Assembly: GCA_963513935.1 (NCBI GenBank)
Contig: OY740770.1
Coordinates: 87,827,267-87,891,266 of the forward strand
Reading direction: 5' to 3'
Length of the DNA stretch: 64,000 nt
DNA from: Aphrophora alni
Lineage: Eukaryota; Arthropoda; Insecta; Hemiptera; Aphrophoridae
The position numbers and the translations under genes are program-made. Shown here piece after piece: positions 1 to 11,127 of the stretch. Each line of letters opens with the position of its first letter. Position 1 is the first letter of the stretch. The notes below the pieces were generated by a model that saw nothing but the letters and a program-made list of their open reading frames with translations, was not told where the DNA came from and did not search any database.

Positions 1-3000
1 TTCAAATTTAAAATTTCTCATTATTAATTAACATTATTACAAAATTATTTATTTATTACTCAGAATTACTTCAATTCACCTTAAAACTTTTTCAATTATG
101 ACTTTACATTATTATTTATTTTAGTTTAGATCCAATAACTATTTATTCTTACTTAAAATCTCAATTCTCCTTTGTCTTGCTGGGATAACATGTTAACTAC
201 TGATTTTATAATTACCAAAAACTCCTCTCTTCAACTAAAATTCAAAAATATAACATCATTATTATCAAAAAAAATAAACTTACTTACAAAACTCATCTAT
301 TTATTTCAAAATTACTTCTTTACCATTGTATCATCTCTCAGTATTCTATCTTAAAATTATCTCCATCTTATCTTTCATATTTTAATAATTCAAGTTGCAT
401 TAATCCCCAAACAAATTCTTCATAATAAAAAACTCCTTATTATTTACCTATATTATTTCATAAATAATCTCCTTATTTCAACGTAGCTTCCTTTAAAAAA
501 TCATAATAATCGCCGTATTTCGTAGAATTCCTCAAATCTCCCTTTATTTCATTAAAATCGCCGTATTCCTCTTTATATATCATCGCAGTACTCAAAAAAC
601 CTCTTAAAAACTCAAAAATTACCATTAATGCAACCTAACTACCTTCTTTATAAAAGTTTCTTAACAGAACAACTTCATTTTTAAATACTACTTTACTCAA
701 CAATTCTGTAAAGTCATCATCTTCATATAAAACTCAAAAATTCTTTCATTTAAACCACTTCATATTAAAATCTTCTTAATCATCTATTACTTGTATATAA
801 AAAACTTCAAAAAAATAAAATTTACATTGTTTCCCAGCTAACACCGTATTTCATCAAAATCTTTAGACACCTTTATCAATAACTTCTCACAATCATCTAT
901 TGTTTTAAATTCAACTATTGTTTATTAAAAAACGTTAATTATTTATCTTATTTATAAATTTCATCAAAACACTCTTATCATTGTTAATTTATTATTCCTT
1001 TCTTTAAAAAGCAAAAACTTAATCTCCTATACTCATTATTTAACATCAAAAACTTAAAAAACTTCATTATTATCTGTCTTGGCAAAACTCACATAAATTC
1101 TCAAACTTTAACCAATTATTTTTTTTTTTTTTATTTTCCATACCATAAATCACTTAAGACTAACAACTTTTATCTCATATTATCTAATAATCCTTAATGT
1201 TTATCAATGTCAAACATACAACTTATCGTTTTACAATTTTACATCTAATTATCTATTCTAATCAGCTAATCAACATTTTTACAATTTTATAAAACTCTTC
1301 GTTTCATTTCATAAAAAAAAACTCTCCTCCCTGTCACGTCCGATTTATTTCTAGGCTTTGTTTCTTAACAAACCCCCTCCTTTCACCATGTAAGCATTGT
1401 CCTACTGTCCCTTGACGACTTCCCTCAACATCTGTTTTTTACTTGTTAGAGTAGACTCAAAAAAAAAACTTTTTCTATTTTTATGAAAGTTTATGACACT
1501 TACAAACATAAGTCATTGTTTATGTTTTTTGCCCAAAATTACATGTGACAGAACTCTAAACAACTACGTTGGATTTTTTGATAAGTTTTCCAATTAACTC
1601 GAAATCACTACCTTCTAGAAATGATATCTTAGGCCTTGATCATATCACATCTTGAACATAGCTACATCCTGCCTCGAAAGACAGTTCGCCCACCAAACTT
1701 TATATTTTTTATAATATACTCAAGAACTCTATGTTCTCTCTTAAACTCCTTCTACTAAACTTCTGTATTTCTGAATACAAAATAAGAACTCTTTGTTCTT
1801 TAAACTTCTCAAAATTGTCAAATTTTTTAACTATATTTCATTTACATAAGTCGTATGACGATTTTTTGTTTTTGTTCTTTGTTTTTATTTATTTTTTATT
1901 TTTTCTTATTTTATTTTTCAAAACTCGACCGGGGTTTATCATCGTAACAGCAATTGAATTATACTCCTCTATTCTGATGATAAAACCCTGTCGAACATCG
2001 ATCAATAAAACCCTCCAACGTTCCATTTTTATTTTGTTTTTATTATTTATACCTTTTTTATTTGATTTTTTATGAATTTTTTGTTTATTTTATGCATTTT
2101 TCTACCTTCCCACCTTCCTATCCTTCTGATGGTCTAATATTTTACATGTGTCCTTCTGATCACACTCTGAACTCTAACACGAAACAACATGTTATGACCC
2201 TAAAATATGTAGTGGTTGAAATGCGATATCCCTACTCGATTCGAAATACCGCCCACCACACACTCTAAACCCACAACACACCTTTCATGCAGTCCCGAAA
2301 TTGCCTCATTTTCACAAATAAAACAATTTCTTTTACTACATAAACTCCTTATCCAACCTCCCAAAATGTTCATGTACTCCTTAAATGCATCTACACGAAG
2401 AAAATTTTAAAATTCATAAAAATTTCATTAAAATCGTATCATCCGAAGTTGAAATAATGTTTATTTTACCAAGCTTATTACTAGCATCGTCGATTTTCTG
2501 TTTATGTATTCCTTTCTAGATGTTATTATTCAAATTCAAAAAGAAAATTTTATTTTTAAGATTTATTCTAAGTCCTTTACTTAGAAATTTACTTTTAATA
2601 CTATTAAAGTTATTTAAGTAATCTACTTTTATTCTTATTTACTTTATTCAAAACCAATTATCCTTTATTTAAGTAATTTTTATTTGAAAACGCAAGTTAA
2701 TTTCCGATTATACGTCAAAAGTTTTTTATTTTCCTAGACAGTATTTGGGTAACACCCTATATTTCGTCTCAATGTCATGCAAAGGAATTCTAGGCCTGGT
2801 TTAAGCATAAACAAGTCCCCTCGATATGAGACAATCCTTATCTGTCTACTGATAAGAAGTGAACCTTTTCGTTCCAATACGATCTATAGATGAATCTCAA
2901 CTCTCTCTTCACATTTTATTGAATATTTATTATTGAATATTATTTCTTCAACACTACACTGGATCTTTGCCTCGAACCAACTTCCTTATCTCGTCACGTT

Positions 3001-3208
3001 TCATAATTATTTATTCCTTTCATAATTATACAGAATTATTCACTAACAATCTTGCATCTCCAATGATCCTCTCATCTAACATTTTCAAATATTCTAGTTT
3101 GCCTCAAAAGTTTTCTTACATTATACAATTTATTTTTTAAAATGTTCTGTTTTCTAATCAAATTATTTATTTAACGTTAAAATTTATTATTATCAATTCT
3201 TTAATTAT
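1..3208. other. AT-rich stretch 3' of the Gypsy pol gene
   Basis: No minus-strand reading frame of note follows pol, so I see no env gene. This is probably the 3' untranslated part of the minus-strand Gypsy element and its flank. Two weak candidates for the start of the 3' LTR exist on the minus strand. One is TGTAATAATG at 41, the same ten bases that open the 5' LTR at 10176. The other is a purine tract (AAAGGAGGGGG) followed by TGTTAAG near 1370. They cannot both be right, and the first could be chance in such AT-rich DNA. The plus-strand frames here are low-complexity and not credible genes. Confidence 0.4.
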
Positions 3209-6200
3209 TTATGAAATATATTTCCTTAATTGAGTGACATTGTATGTCCCTTTAATTATTTCAGAGTCTATTGTACTAATCACATATGCATTTTCTAATT
3301 TAATTTTTAAAACTTTAAACGGACCTTGATACAATAAGAAAAATTTCTTTATCTCTCTTCTTAAATTTGATGACAGATAGTGATTTTTAACCAAAACTAA
3401 ATCTCCTACCTCAAATTTTGTTGGTTTTAGTTTTTTATCATGATATTTTTTCCGCTGATTTGCTTTTAACTTCAAACGTCTTCTCGCTAAAACTATTTTT
3501 TCTTCAAAATCTATTATTTTTCCCGGAGGAAATTTGCATAGTTGGTTATAAATACGCGGACACTCCTTTTTAAACATAATTTCATACGGACTATCATTGA
3601 TGGATTCGTGTATGGATTGATTCATACAATTTTCTATAAATTTTACATAAAGCGGCCATTTTGTGTGTTTATTGTGTACATAAGTCCTAAACATTCGACC
3701 TAGTTCTCTCATGCAACGCTCACTGGGATTCGACTGAGGATGATATACTGATGTGTGCCTAACTTGAATATTATTATTTATTAATTTTTCTTTCCAAATT
3801 CGTGATTGAAACTGACTACCGTGGTCACTTAGAATTATTTTTGGTTTCCCTATTTCCTTTACATATTCATTGATTATTTTATTTGCTAAAACTGTCCCAA
3901 TTGCTCTCTTTATTGTATATAATTTTATAAATTTCGAAAAAACATCCAGTACTACAAATATATATTTAACCCCACCACTTCCAGTAGGTAATTCTCCAAA
4001 TAAATCCACTGCTACCAAATCTAACACATTTTCGGGTAAGATGTTCACCATTAATCCTTCATTTTTTATATTTGATACTTTAGTTTTTTGACATAATTCG
4101 CATGGCCTAATTTGTAATTTTATTTGTTTTTCTAAATTTGGGAATTCGTATAGTCCTTTTAATATTTTATAACACTTTCCTGCACCAATATGTCCGTATC
4201 TTTCATGACAATCATTAATTACAATTTCTATTAAAGATTTTGTTAAACAAATTTTGTGAATTCCATTTTTCTTTGACTTTTTAAATAAAACATCATTATA
4301 AATAACATAACATTCTCTTAACTTATTAAATTTAACAGATTGGTCTTCTAATAATTTCATAATTCTTATACAATATTCATCTTGACTTTGTTCCAAATTT
4401 AAACGTTTAAAGGCATTTCTTAAAATTCTATCTTGTTTTGCTAAATTTTTATCAATTTGTGTTTGAAAAATTTTAATCAAATGTTCATCTCCTGTCTTGA
4501 TGACTTCATTGTGATCCGTTCGCGAAATAACATCTGCTACAATATTTTCCTTCCCTGGACAATACTCAATTTCTAAGTTATACTCCTGTAAAAACAATAT
4601 CCATCTCAGAAGTCTACCATGTGTTAATTTACAGTTCTTTAAAAAGGTCAAAGCTTTGTGGTCAGAACGTATAGTCGTTTTGTTCCCTAACACATAATTT
4701 CTAAACTTTTTACATGCGAAGACTATACTCAATAATTCTTTCTCTGTGACCGTGTAATTAACCTCACTATTTTGTAAAGTTCTGCTTGCAAACGCAATGA
4801 CCAGATGTTCATTATTTACGTCCACTTGATACAATACGGCTGCTAAAGCTTTATCCGAAGCATCTGTGTTTAAATAGAAGGGCTCTTGGAAATTAGGGTG
4901 TTGTAAAATTATCGTTTCTAAGAAAACCTGTTTTATTTTTTCAAATGTATTTCTGTCTTCCTCTGTCCAATTCCAAATTTTGTTACTATTCCCTAAAAGA
5001 TGTGTGAATTTACTAGTTAACTCTGCATAATTTTGTTGAAACTTCCTGTAATAATTACATAAGCCTAAAAAACTTTGTAATTGTTTGATATTTTTTGGTG
5101 TGGGAAAATCTTGTATTATTTTAATTTTTTCTTGGTCTGGCTCTATTCCTATATCTGATATATTGTATCCTAAAAATTTTATACCTTTTTTGCAAAAAAC
5201 TGACTTTTTTATTTTAATAGTTACATTATATGTTTTAAGTCTTTCAAATAACTTTCGCAAATGTCTCATATGCTCTTCAAACGATTTTGACGCTATACAT
5301 ACATCATCTACATAAACTGTTGTGAATTCCAAAACTTCAGGCCCTAATACCATACTTAATCCTTTTTTAAATAATGAAGTACTAACATTTAAACCAAAAG
5401 GGAGTCTTTTGAACTGTAAATTTCTACCATTGAATACAAAAGCAACATATTGTCTAGATTGTTCATCTAATTCTATCTGCCAAAATCCACTAACCAAATC
5501 TATACTAGAAATATATTTAACTCCTTCAAACCTTTGCAATATATCATCTATCTGTTCAGGTGCTTCTCGATCTGGTATTATTATTTGATTTGCTTGCCTA
5601 GCATCTAAACATAGTCTTATGGACGAATCTTTCTTAATTACACATACTAATGGGTTCGAAAATGGGCTATTTGAATCTTCTATTATATCATTGTCAATCA
5701 TTTTTTGAATTTCCTTAGCTACAGCTTCCTTTTTTGAATGTGGTATTGCATAAGATTTATTTATAAATTTACTATCTTCCTTTACATTTAATTTAGCTTT
5801 ATAATTTAACATTTTTCCTGGCTGATCCGAAAATACTTCTTTAAAATCATTTAATACAGTTTTTAATTCTCGTTTTTCACTATCTAAATTTAAGTTACTT
5901 TCTTCTAAAATTTTCTCTACAATTTGTGTCCATTCTACATCTTCATAGTTATTTTCATAATATTTTGAATCAAAATCTTGAAAAAAGTTTGTAGCTACAT
6001 CATTAATTTGCAATTCTTCATAGTCAAAATCTGTCTCATCATAACAATTTATTTCTGCTTTAGTCCTACACAATTTTAATTTATAACATTCTACTTGCGA
6101 AATTTGTTTTCTAAACTTTGTTTGAATTATTTTATCCTCCACATTAAATTTAATCTTTTCTTCATCAAAATCAATTTGAGCTTTCTTTTGTTTTAAAAAA

Positions 6201-6649
6201 TCACATCCTATAATCATTTCAATATTCAGACCTCTAACAATTAAAAAATTTACTGCAACTACATCTTTTCCAATTTCTACATCTATAAAAGCTTGTTTTG
6301 TAATCCTCTTGCTACGCACACCTGTTACTCCTACAATTGTTAAGTTACATACTGGTAATTCCAAAATTTTATCATTATTAGCAATTAGTTTCTTATAAAT
6401 TTCTTCATTCATAACAGTAATTTCTGAACCTGTGTCTATTAAACATTTAAATTCTTCTTTATTAATTTTCACATCAACTTCTATTAATTCTCCTTTTATA
6501 GGCTGTATGCTTACATTATTATAATTTTCTTCATTTAACAATTCTTCTCTAATGTCTACATCAATGTTATTATTATTTTTGGTTATTATAGATGAAATTG
6601 TATTTTTTGAATTTACTATTTTAGGCCTATTTTGATTTTTAGACAACAA
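3209..6649 (-). CDS. pol: Gypsy Pol polyprotein (protease-RT-RNase H-integrase)
   Basis: This 1,146-residue frame encodes the replication enzymes of the retrotransposon. From the N-terminus: an aspartic protease with CLIDTGSEITVM near residue 70 and IIGCDFL near 148; a reverse transcriptase with RLPFGLN and the catalytic YVDDV near residue 445; an RNase H with LNTDASDKALAAVLYQ and the TEKELL segment; an integrase with the HERYGH...CELCQK zinc-binding region, a first catalytic Asp in VAVDLFGELP, LSDHGSQFQS, and a terminal YQGPFKV module. The first codon listed is TTG, and no ATG opens the frame. Its frame is -1 relative to gag and overlaps the gag end by about 28 bases, so it is probably made by ribosomal frameshifting as a Gag-Pol fusion. 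I see no stop or frameshift within it. Confidence 0.92.
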   Translation of the reverse strand: MLSKNQNRPKIVNSKNTISSIITKNNNNIDVDIREELLNEENYNNVSIQPIKGELIEVDVKINKEEFKCLIDTGSEITVMNEEIYKKLIANNDKILELPVCNLTIVGVTGVRSKRITKQAFIDVEIGKDVVAVNFLIVRGLNIEMIIGCDFLKQKKAQIDFDEEKIKFNVEDKIIQTKFRKQISQVECYKLKLCRTKAEINCYDETDFDYEELQINDVATNFFQDFDSKYYENNYEDVEWTQIVEKILEESNLNLDSEKRELKTVLNDFKEVFSDQPGKMLNYKAKLNVKEDSKFINKSYAIPHSKKEAVAKEIQKMIDNDIIEDSNSPFSNPLVCVIKKDSSIRLCLDARQANQIIIPDREAPEQIDDILQRFEGVKYISSIDLVSGFWQIELDEQSRQYVAFVFNGRNLQFKRLPFGLNVSTSLFKKGLSMVLGPEVLEFTTVYVDDVCIASKSFEEHMRHLRKLFERLKTYNVTIKIKKSVFCKKGIKFLGYNISDIGIEPDQEKIKIIQDFPTPKNIKQLQSFLGLCNYYRKFQQNYAELTSKFTHLLGNSNKIWNWTEEDRNTFEKIKQVFLETIILQHPNFQEPFYLNTDASDKALAAVLYQVDVNNEHLVIAFASRTLQNSEVNYTVTEKELLSIVFACKKFRNYVLGNKTTIRSDHKALTFLKNCKLTHGRLLRWILFLQEYNLEIEYCPGKENIVADVISRTDHNEVIKTGDEHLIKIFQTQIDKNLAKQDRILRNAFKRLNLEQSQDEYCIRIMKLLEDQSVKFNKLRECYVIYNDVLFKKSKKNGIHKICLTKSLIEIVINDCHERYGHIGAGKCYKILKGLYEFPNLEKQIKLQIRPCELCQKTKVSNIKNEGLMVNILPENVLDLVAVDLFGELPTGSGGVKYIFVVLDVFSKFIKLYTIKRAIGTVLANKIINEYVKEIGKPKIILSDHGSQFQSRIWKEKLINNNIQVRHTSVYHPQSNPSERCMRELGRMFRTYVHNKHTKWPLYVKFIENCMNQSIHESINDSPYEIMFKKECPRIYNQLCKFPPGKIIDFEEKIVLARRRLKLKANQRKKYHDKKLKPTKFEVGDLVLVKNHYLSSNLRREIKKFFLLYQGPFKVLKIKLENAYVISTIDSEIIKGTYNVTQLRKYIS

Positions 6650-6663
6650 AGCTTGGGCCCTAT

Positions 6664-8766
6664 TTATTGTTGTCCATTTTGGTTTTCCTGTGGTCTATTA
6701 CCATTTCCCTTATTTCCCTGATCATATCTTTTCTGTTGGAAATTTGGCCTAAACCCTTGATTCATGCTATTACCATTTGCCCTATTAAAATTTTGTTGAT
6801 TTGTTAACATAGGCCTATTATTGTTATTTTGCATATTAGGTGGTGGAAATCTAGTAAAATTATTAGGTCCCCTAAATCTATTCTCTCCCCTTGTCTCTTG
6901 AAAATGAGGTGGTGCCCTAAATCGAAATCCTTCCTGTCCTAATTGCTGTGGTTGAAAATTTTTATACATAGGTCTGTCCATATTCATCCTATTGTCCCCC
7001 TGTCTTGTCCTATCTGGTCCTAATAACTTTTGACTTTCTTGCCAACTTAAAATTAACTTTTCTAGGTCATTAACATTTTTAGGCCTAGCTGCTAACATCA
7101 TTAACTCTAGTTTTTCAGGCATTTTCCTACTTATATGTCTTACAAATGTATCCATAGACATGGGCGGATCTAAAAATTGTGTCTTATTATATAAGCTCAT
7201 CACATATCTAAATACTTCTTCCATTGGTCCCCTAAAATAGCTTCCTACCAATAATTTAGTTTTTAATTGTTCCTGTTTCTCTTCGGACCAAAACCTATCT
7301 AGAAATGCTACCCTAAACTCTTCAAAACTACCCCACTCATTTTTGTGTGCTTCAAACCATAACTCTGCTTCACCTTTAAAATATTTTCTCAAACAACCTA
7401 ACTTTATCTTCCATTGTCCCCCATTTATTTTGTTAAATGTCTCTATAGCTTCTATAAATACTTTTGGATGTGGTTCTAACCTTTCATTTTGAAACTCTGG
7501 GATTATAGTCTCATTAATTATGTTCGCACTTGTATAAGTACCCTGACTTATGCTACCCTGTTCTACAAAATTCTCCCTTATTTTTTGCATAAACTCTCCT
7601 TCGAATTTTAAATTTAGGCTATTAATCTGGTCCTCTACATTGTTTTTTAACTCTAAAATTTCTTGTTTTTCTAGATTCTTCTGTTTTCCTACTTCTAAGT
7701 CTAATAAGGTTATTTTTTCGTCTGTTTTCCCTAGCTGCATCTCAAACTTATCTACTCTATTGTTTACATCACTCTTAACCTCTAAAATTTCTTTACAAAT
7801 TTTGTTTTCAACAACCTTTAGATTATTTTTAGCTTCTATTTGATTACTCAACAACTTTACTTCCGTTTCAGATTTAACATTATCAATTTCCTTAACTATA
7901 CTACATATTTTATCAGACATATCTATTTCAACTTTAACAATTTTTTCATCAAAATTATTTTCTATATCTAACCTAGTTTGCTTAATTTCTTGTCTTAGGC
8001 CCTGTTCTACATTTACATAACCTTCTTTAAATTCAGCCCTAGTTTCATCAAATTTTTTGTACATTTCTTCTTTTAAATCTAAATTATCTTGTCTTAACTC
8101 TAACTTGCTTTGTTTTAAATCATTGTCTATTTTATCCAGTTTAACATTATTTTGTTCAAGTCTAATATTAAAAACCTCCAGTTTAGCATTGATTTCTATC
8201 TTGTTTTGATCAAACTTGTTACTTATTTCTTTTAATTCTAAACTACCTTGATCAATTTTATTGTTTAAAACTACATTATTTTGTTTTGTTTCTAAGCTAT
8301 TTTGTTCCATTTTTTCCATCATTACTTTTAACATACTCTTAATCTCTAAATCCTGATCATTATTTTCCCCACTCTTATCCATCCTAACCTCTTCAGCTCT
8401 TAAATCCTTATCTGAATTTTCCTTTACAGTTTCTACCCCTGGTGTTTCTACTAATTTTTTATTTATATCTTCACACTGTTGTTTACTATTTAGAATCCTA
8501 TCACTATCAAACCCATTAAAATCCGAACCTGAACTACTATTCGCGTTCACACTTGAACGTCTACTATTATTATTACTACTTATTTCTTGATCTAAAAAAT
8601 TTTGTGCAAATTGTTCATTTGTTTGCTCATTACTTTGCGATTCCTTCTCTAAATTATCAAAAATATCCCCTGTAAATTCCAATGGCTCTATATTATTTAA
8701 AGAATTTTGATTTCCTAACCCTACCTGTTCATCACTATTATTTACATTTACAATTTCTGACTCCAT
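6664..8766 (-). CDS. gag: Gypsy Gag polyprotein with long coiled coil
   Basis: A 700-residue structural protein expected to package the element RNA. It starts at an ATG (MESEIVNV) about 220 bases downstream of the primer-binding site. Residues 1-110 are acidic and Asn/Ser-rich. Residues about 130-390 form a long E/K/N/L/I-rich stretch with repeated heptad-like blocks (for example LDKIDNDLKQSKLELRQDN), predicted coiled coil. Residues about 410-570 carry a retrotransposon Gag domain (WKIKLGCLRKYFKGEAELWF, then FLDRFWSEEKQEQLK). The C-terminus is rich in Asn, Gln, Arg and Gly, with RFR and QGN blocks, and has no CCHC zinc knuckle, so RNA binding probably uses the basic tail. The stop codon lies just ahead of pol, in a different frame. 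Confidence 0.88.
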   Translation of the reverse strand: MESEIVNVNNSDEQVGLGNQNSLNNIEPLEFTGDIFDNLEKESQSNEQTNEQFAQNFLDQEISSNNNSRRSSVNANSSSGSDFNGFDSDRILNSKQQCEDINKKLVETPGVETVKENSDKDLRAEEVRMDKSGENNDQDLEIKSMLKVMMEKMEQNSLETKQNNVVLNNKIDQGSLELKEISNKFDQNKIEINAKLEVFNIRLEQNNVKLDKIDNDLKQSKLELRQDNLDLKEEMYKKFDETRAEFKEGYVNVEQGLRQEIKQTRLDIENNFDEKIVKVEIDMSDKICSIVKEIDNVKSETEVKLLSNQIEAKNNLKVVENKICKEILEVKSDVNNRVDKFEMQLGKTDEKITLLDLEVGKQKNLEKQEILELKNNVEDQINSLNLKFEGEFMQKIRENFVEQGSISQGTYTSANIINETIIPEFQNERLEPHPKVFIEAIETFNKINGGQWKIKLGCLRKYFKGEAELWFEAHKNEWGSFEEFRVAFLDRFWSEEKQEQLKTKLLVGSYFRGPMEEVFRYVMSLYNKTQFLDPPMSMDTFVRHISRKMPEKLELMMLAARPKNVNDLEKLILSWQESQKLLGPDRTRQGDNRMNMDRPMYKNFQPQQLGQEGFRFRAPPHFQETRGENRFRGPNNFTRFPPPNMQNNNNRPMLTNQQNFNRANGNSMNQGFRPNFQQKRYDQGNKGNGNRPQENQNGQQ
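6682..6688 (-). promoter_or_regulatory. possible -1 frameshift site at the gag-pol junction
   Basis: The minus-strand heptamer GGAAAAC lies in the short overlap between the gag stop and the only upstream region where the pol frame is open (a TAG in the pol frame lies just before it). It is not a canonical X-XXY-YYZ heptamer, but the A-site shift AAC to AAA is permissible. It is the best slippery candidate in the overlap, by inference. Confidence 0.35.
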
Positions 8767-8971
8767 TTTTATCTTACTATATTTAACACAAAAAATTTTA
8801 AAAAAGAATCTTTCTTATTATTATAAAGAGAGTCCTTACCTTGATTTCAAGAATTCTCATTACCAAAATCACTGTTTATTTCGACTAAAAAGGCCCACAG
8901 TTGCGGCGACATTTGTAATATTTCAAAAATTGGATGAAGTTACTTTTAATTGTTATTTAGTTGTTAATTTG

Positions 8972-8989
8972 CTCGACTTTAGGGCGCCA
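8972..8989 (-). other. primer-binding-site-like sequence
   Basis: On the minus strand TGGCGCCC starts four bases after the LTR terminal CA. The first eight bases match the site used by tRNA-Lys-primed elements. The remaining bases do not match the classical tRNA-Lys site, so the primer tRNA is uncertain. Confidence 0.6.
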
Positions 8990-8993
8990 GGTT

Positions 8994-10176
8994 TGCTTTA
9001 GCATACCAATTTAGAAAAAAGTGAATTTAATTATTTATAAAATCTCTGGGGTCGCAAGCTCTTTTTACAGTGTACTCACAGTGATTCTGGGTTTCAAAAA
9101 TGAAAACACTTGTCTCTGAAATATTACATAAAAATTTATTAAACATAAAACACATTAGATTCATGTAACAGAAATAAAAAAAATTTTATATAAGACATCT
9201 TACATCCTATCAATATTACTATCATTTGAAAAAGAATCTAATCAAATTATATTAATAACTTTAAGTTATTTAGTTGCAACTCCAAAAAATAATAAAAAAG
9301 GATTTTACTTTACTTCTCATAGCAAATATTTTAATTATAAAAAATATAATTTTTACTGAAATTGAGAATTAGTTTTATTAATAAAACAAATAACTTTATT
9401 TGATCATATTACTTTACTTAAAGACTCCACAACAAAAACATTGAATCTTATTAATGAAATACATAATTTTATGATATCAAATATATATCTTGAAAGCATA
9501 TAAAAAAGTCTAAATTGTTCAAAGTACATATATATGGTTAAATAATGAAAGTCTAAACGTGTTATACCAAATCACGTTATGTTCTTTATAAAAAAAAAAC
9601 TTTTCCTCGAAGGATGATTCGTGTCTTTCCATGTGACTGCGTGCTAATTATAGAGAGGCTTTGTCCACTATCAACGAATTGTCTTTTGTTCATCGCTCAC
9701 GAGATTTATTTTGTTGTACATGTATTACAACCAATTATTAATGTCTTATGCTAACTTTAATTGTTCCATATATCTTATAGAAGAGTTCTTTGTCGAGAAT
9801 TCGAAAATCACGTGGCAGCGATTACACAACATAACTAAAAATTGCAAGTTATTACGCTTTTTCATTTAAAAGTTTATTTATTGAAAACAATATTGTCTTA
9901 GCACTTTTAAAATTGTTAATACACCATGTCTTTTACCAATTTAAAACTTCTGAACACATTTTTTAATGTTCGAACAGACACTCGGAGAACTGCCATTTAT
10001 AGGTCTTAGAGCAACTAGCCCCAAATGATGACTGACCTAAGCACGAGATTTTTCTCTCTTCCGCAAGAGAGCTGTTCCGGTAAACGTTACCAAAGTTCAA
10101 CATACTCCCCACATAACACAAAATTTACATATTATTTTTATAAAAAACAAATTATACTAAAATTGACATTATTACA
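8994..10176 (-). repeat. 5' LTR (copy A of the TGTAAT... family)
   Basis: On the minus strand it opens TGTAATAATG (10176) and closes with CA at 8994, just before the primer-binding site. A G-rich tract (GTGGGGAG) lies about 70 bases inside. Its last 200 bases resemble the LTR ends at 21.9-22.0 kb and 32.9-33.1 kb: the motif GAC/GCGACCCCAGAGATTTTA, a preceding GTGAGTACACT block, and CATCCTATCAAT in the other orientation. The start is inferred from the shared ten bases with copy B. Confidence 0.6.
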
Positions 10177-10300
10177 TATTTGGTTTTCTTGAAAATCTAT
10201 TTTTCTTTTATTTATGAAGTTATTGAATAAATTTATGATTTGAACAGCCTGTTTTCGGCGCTAAACCACGGATTTTAAATCTATTATAAATTATGATTTT

Positions 10301-11127
10301 TCACATCACCACAATTGTTGGGACCAAGACCAACAGGCCAGATAAAGTAGAAGGCCTATCGACCGTAGCTGGGCGGGCAGATGCCTCCGTACGAAGTCCG
10401 GAGAGAATCGTACGAAGGAGCTCCTTCTCACACAGGTCAGGCTGAAATAAATAGACCATATCCCTTATATTAATTATGTAATCATCTAAATTTTTTTTCG
10501 GGCTTTGGGGGCGGTAAACATATTGCGCTAACATTTGGTGGTAATTTTGTGTGGGAATCAAGGTGCTTATTATATACTGTTGAAAAGTTGTAATAGAGTA
10601 GCTGCATTTGATGGCTTTCTCTACCGAATAGAGGAACAACCCAGACGTACCAGTTTGGAGGTCCAGTAAAATAGCTTGGTCGAAACCGGTGTTCTATCTG
10701 GCAGTTTTAACGATGGTGGACAGTTGGGATAAGAACTGTTCTGTAGGATTAGCAGTAATAGGTTTGACCAGTTTTAAAATATGGGTAAGATGTAGGGGCA
10801 TAAGACGTTGCCTCTCACCCGGAACAGGCGAAACGAATAGTTGGCAGTCTTTGATAGCTCACTATAGCTGTCACTGCGACGACAGGGTCACCGGTAGGAA
10901 CAGGCTTTGGCTCTGCTAACACAGGATTAATATTGACGTATTCTGTTGATCGAGTTCGAACATTTAGATGACTCGAGCGTGTCTGTCGGACTCAAATCCC
11001 AAGAAACTAGTAGGGTTTTGGCTTGATCGGCAGTTAATTTATTTATCCATTTCCTATTCGGTATTGCAATTTCAAGAGGAAAAGGAAATGGGGCCGACAT
11101 GTCACCAGTAAAATCTACCTGTTCCAT
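10301..11127 (-). pseudogene. decayed gag of a second Gypsy-type element
   Basis: Reading starts at ATG 11127 (MEQVDFTGDMSAPFPF) with a SAP-like block LTADQAKTLLVSWDLSPT. It continues after at least one frameshift and an in-frame stop through LKLVKPITANPTEQF, then a Gag domain segment (QMLAQYVYRPQSPKKNLDDY, then LLRTILSGLRTEASARP) that ends near 10301. The pattern of a YxxR...YIxxIRD block followed by ILSGL is typical of retrotransposon Gag. The gene is broken and has no pol behind it, because the Gypsy LTR at 8994-10176 lies directly downstream. It is unlike the gag at 6664-8766. Confidence 0.7.

Larger units (their letters stand above)
41..10176 (-). mobile_element. Gypsy-type LTR retrotransposon (5' LTR, leader, gag, pol; 3' LTR uncertain)
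   Basis: The order on the minus strand is 5' LTR (10176-8994), a primer-binding-like TGGCGCCC at 8989, leader, gag (8766-6664), pol (6649-3209), then about 3 kb of non-coding DNA. The domain order protease, reverse transcriptase, RNase H, integrase in pol is that of the Ty3/Gypsy class. Gag and pol are both uninterrupted, which suggests a young insertion. The left boundary is set only by a ten-base match to the LTR start and is weak. No envelope gene is visible. Confidence 0.75.

Noticed and set aside
1731..2075. 114-codon plus-strand frame with many Phe/Leu
   Set aside because: Low-complexity AT-rich sequence in the probable 3' untranslated region of a minus-strand element. Hydrophobicity follows from T-richness.
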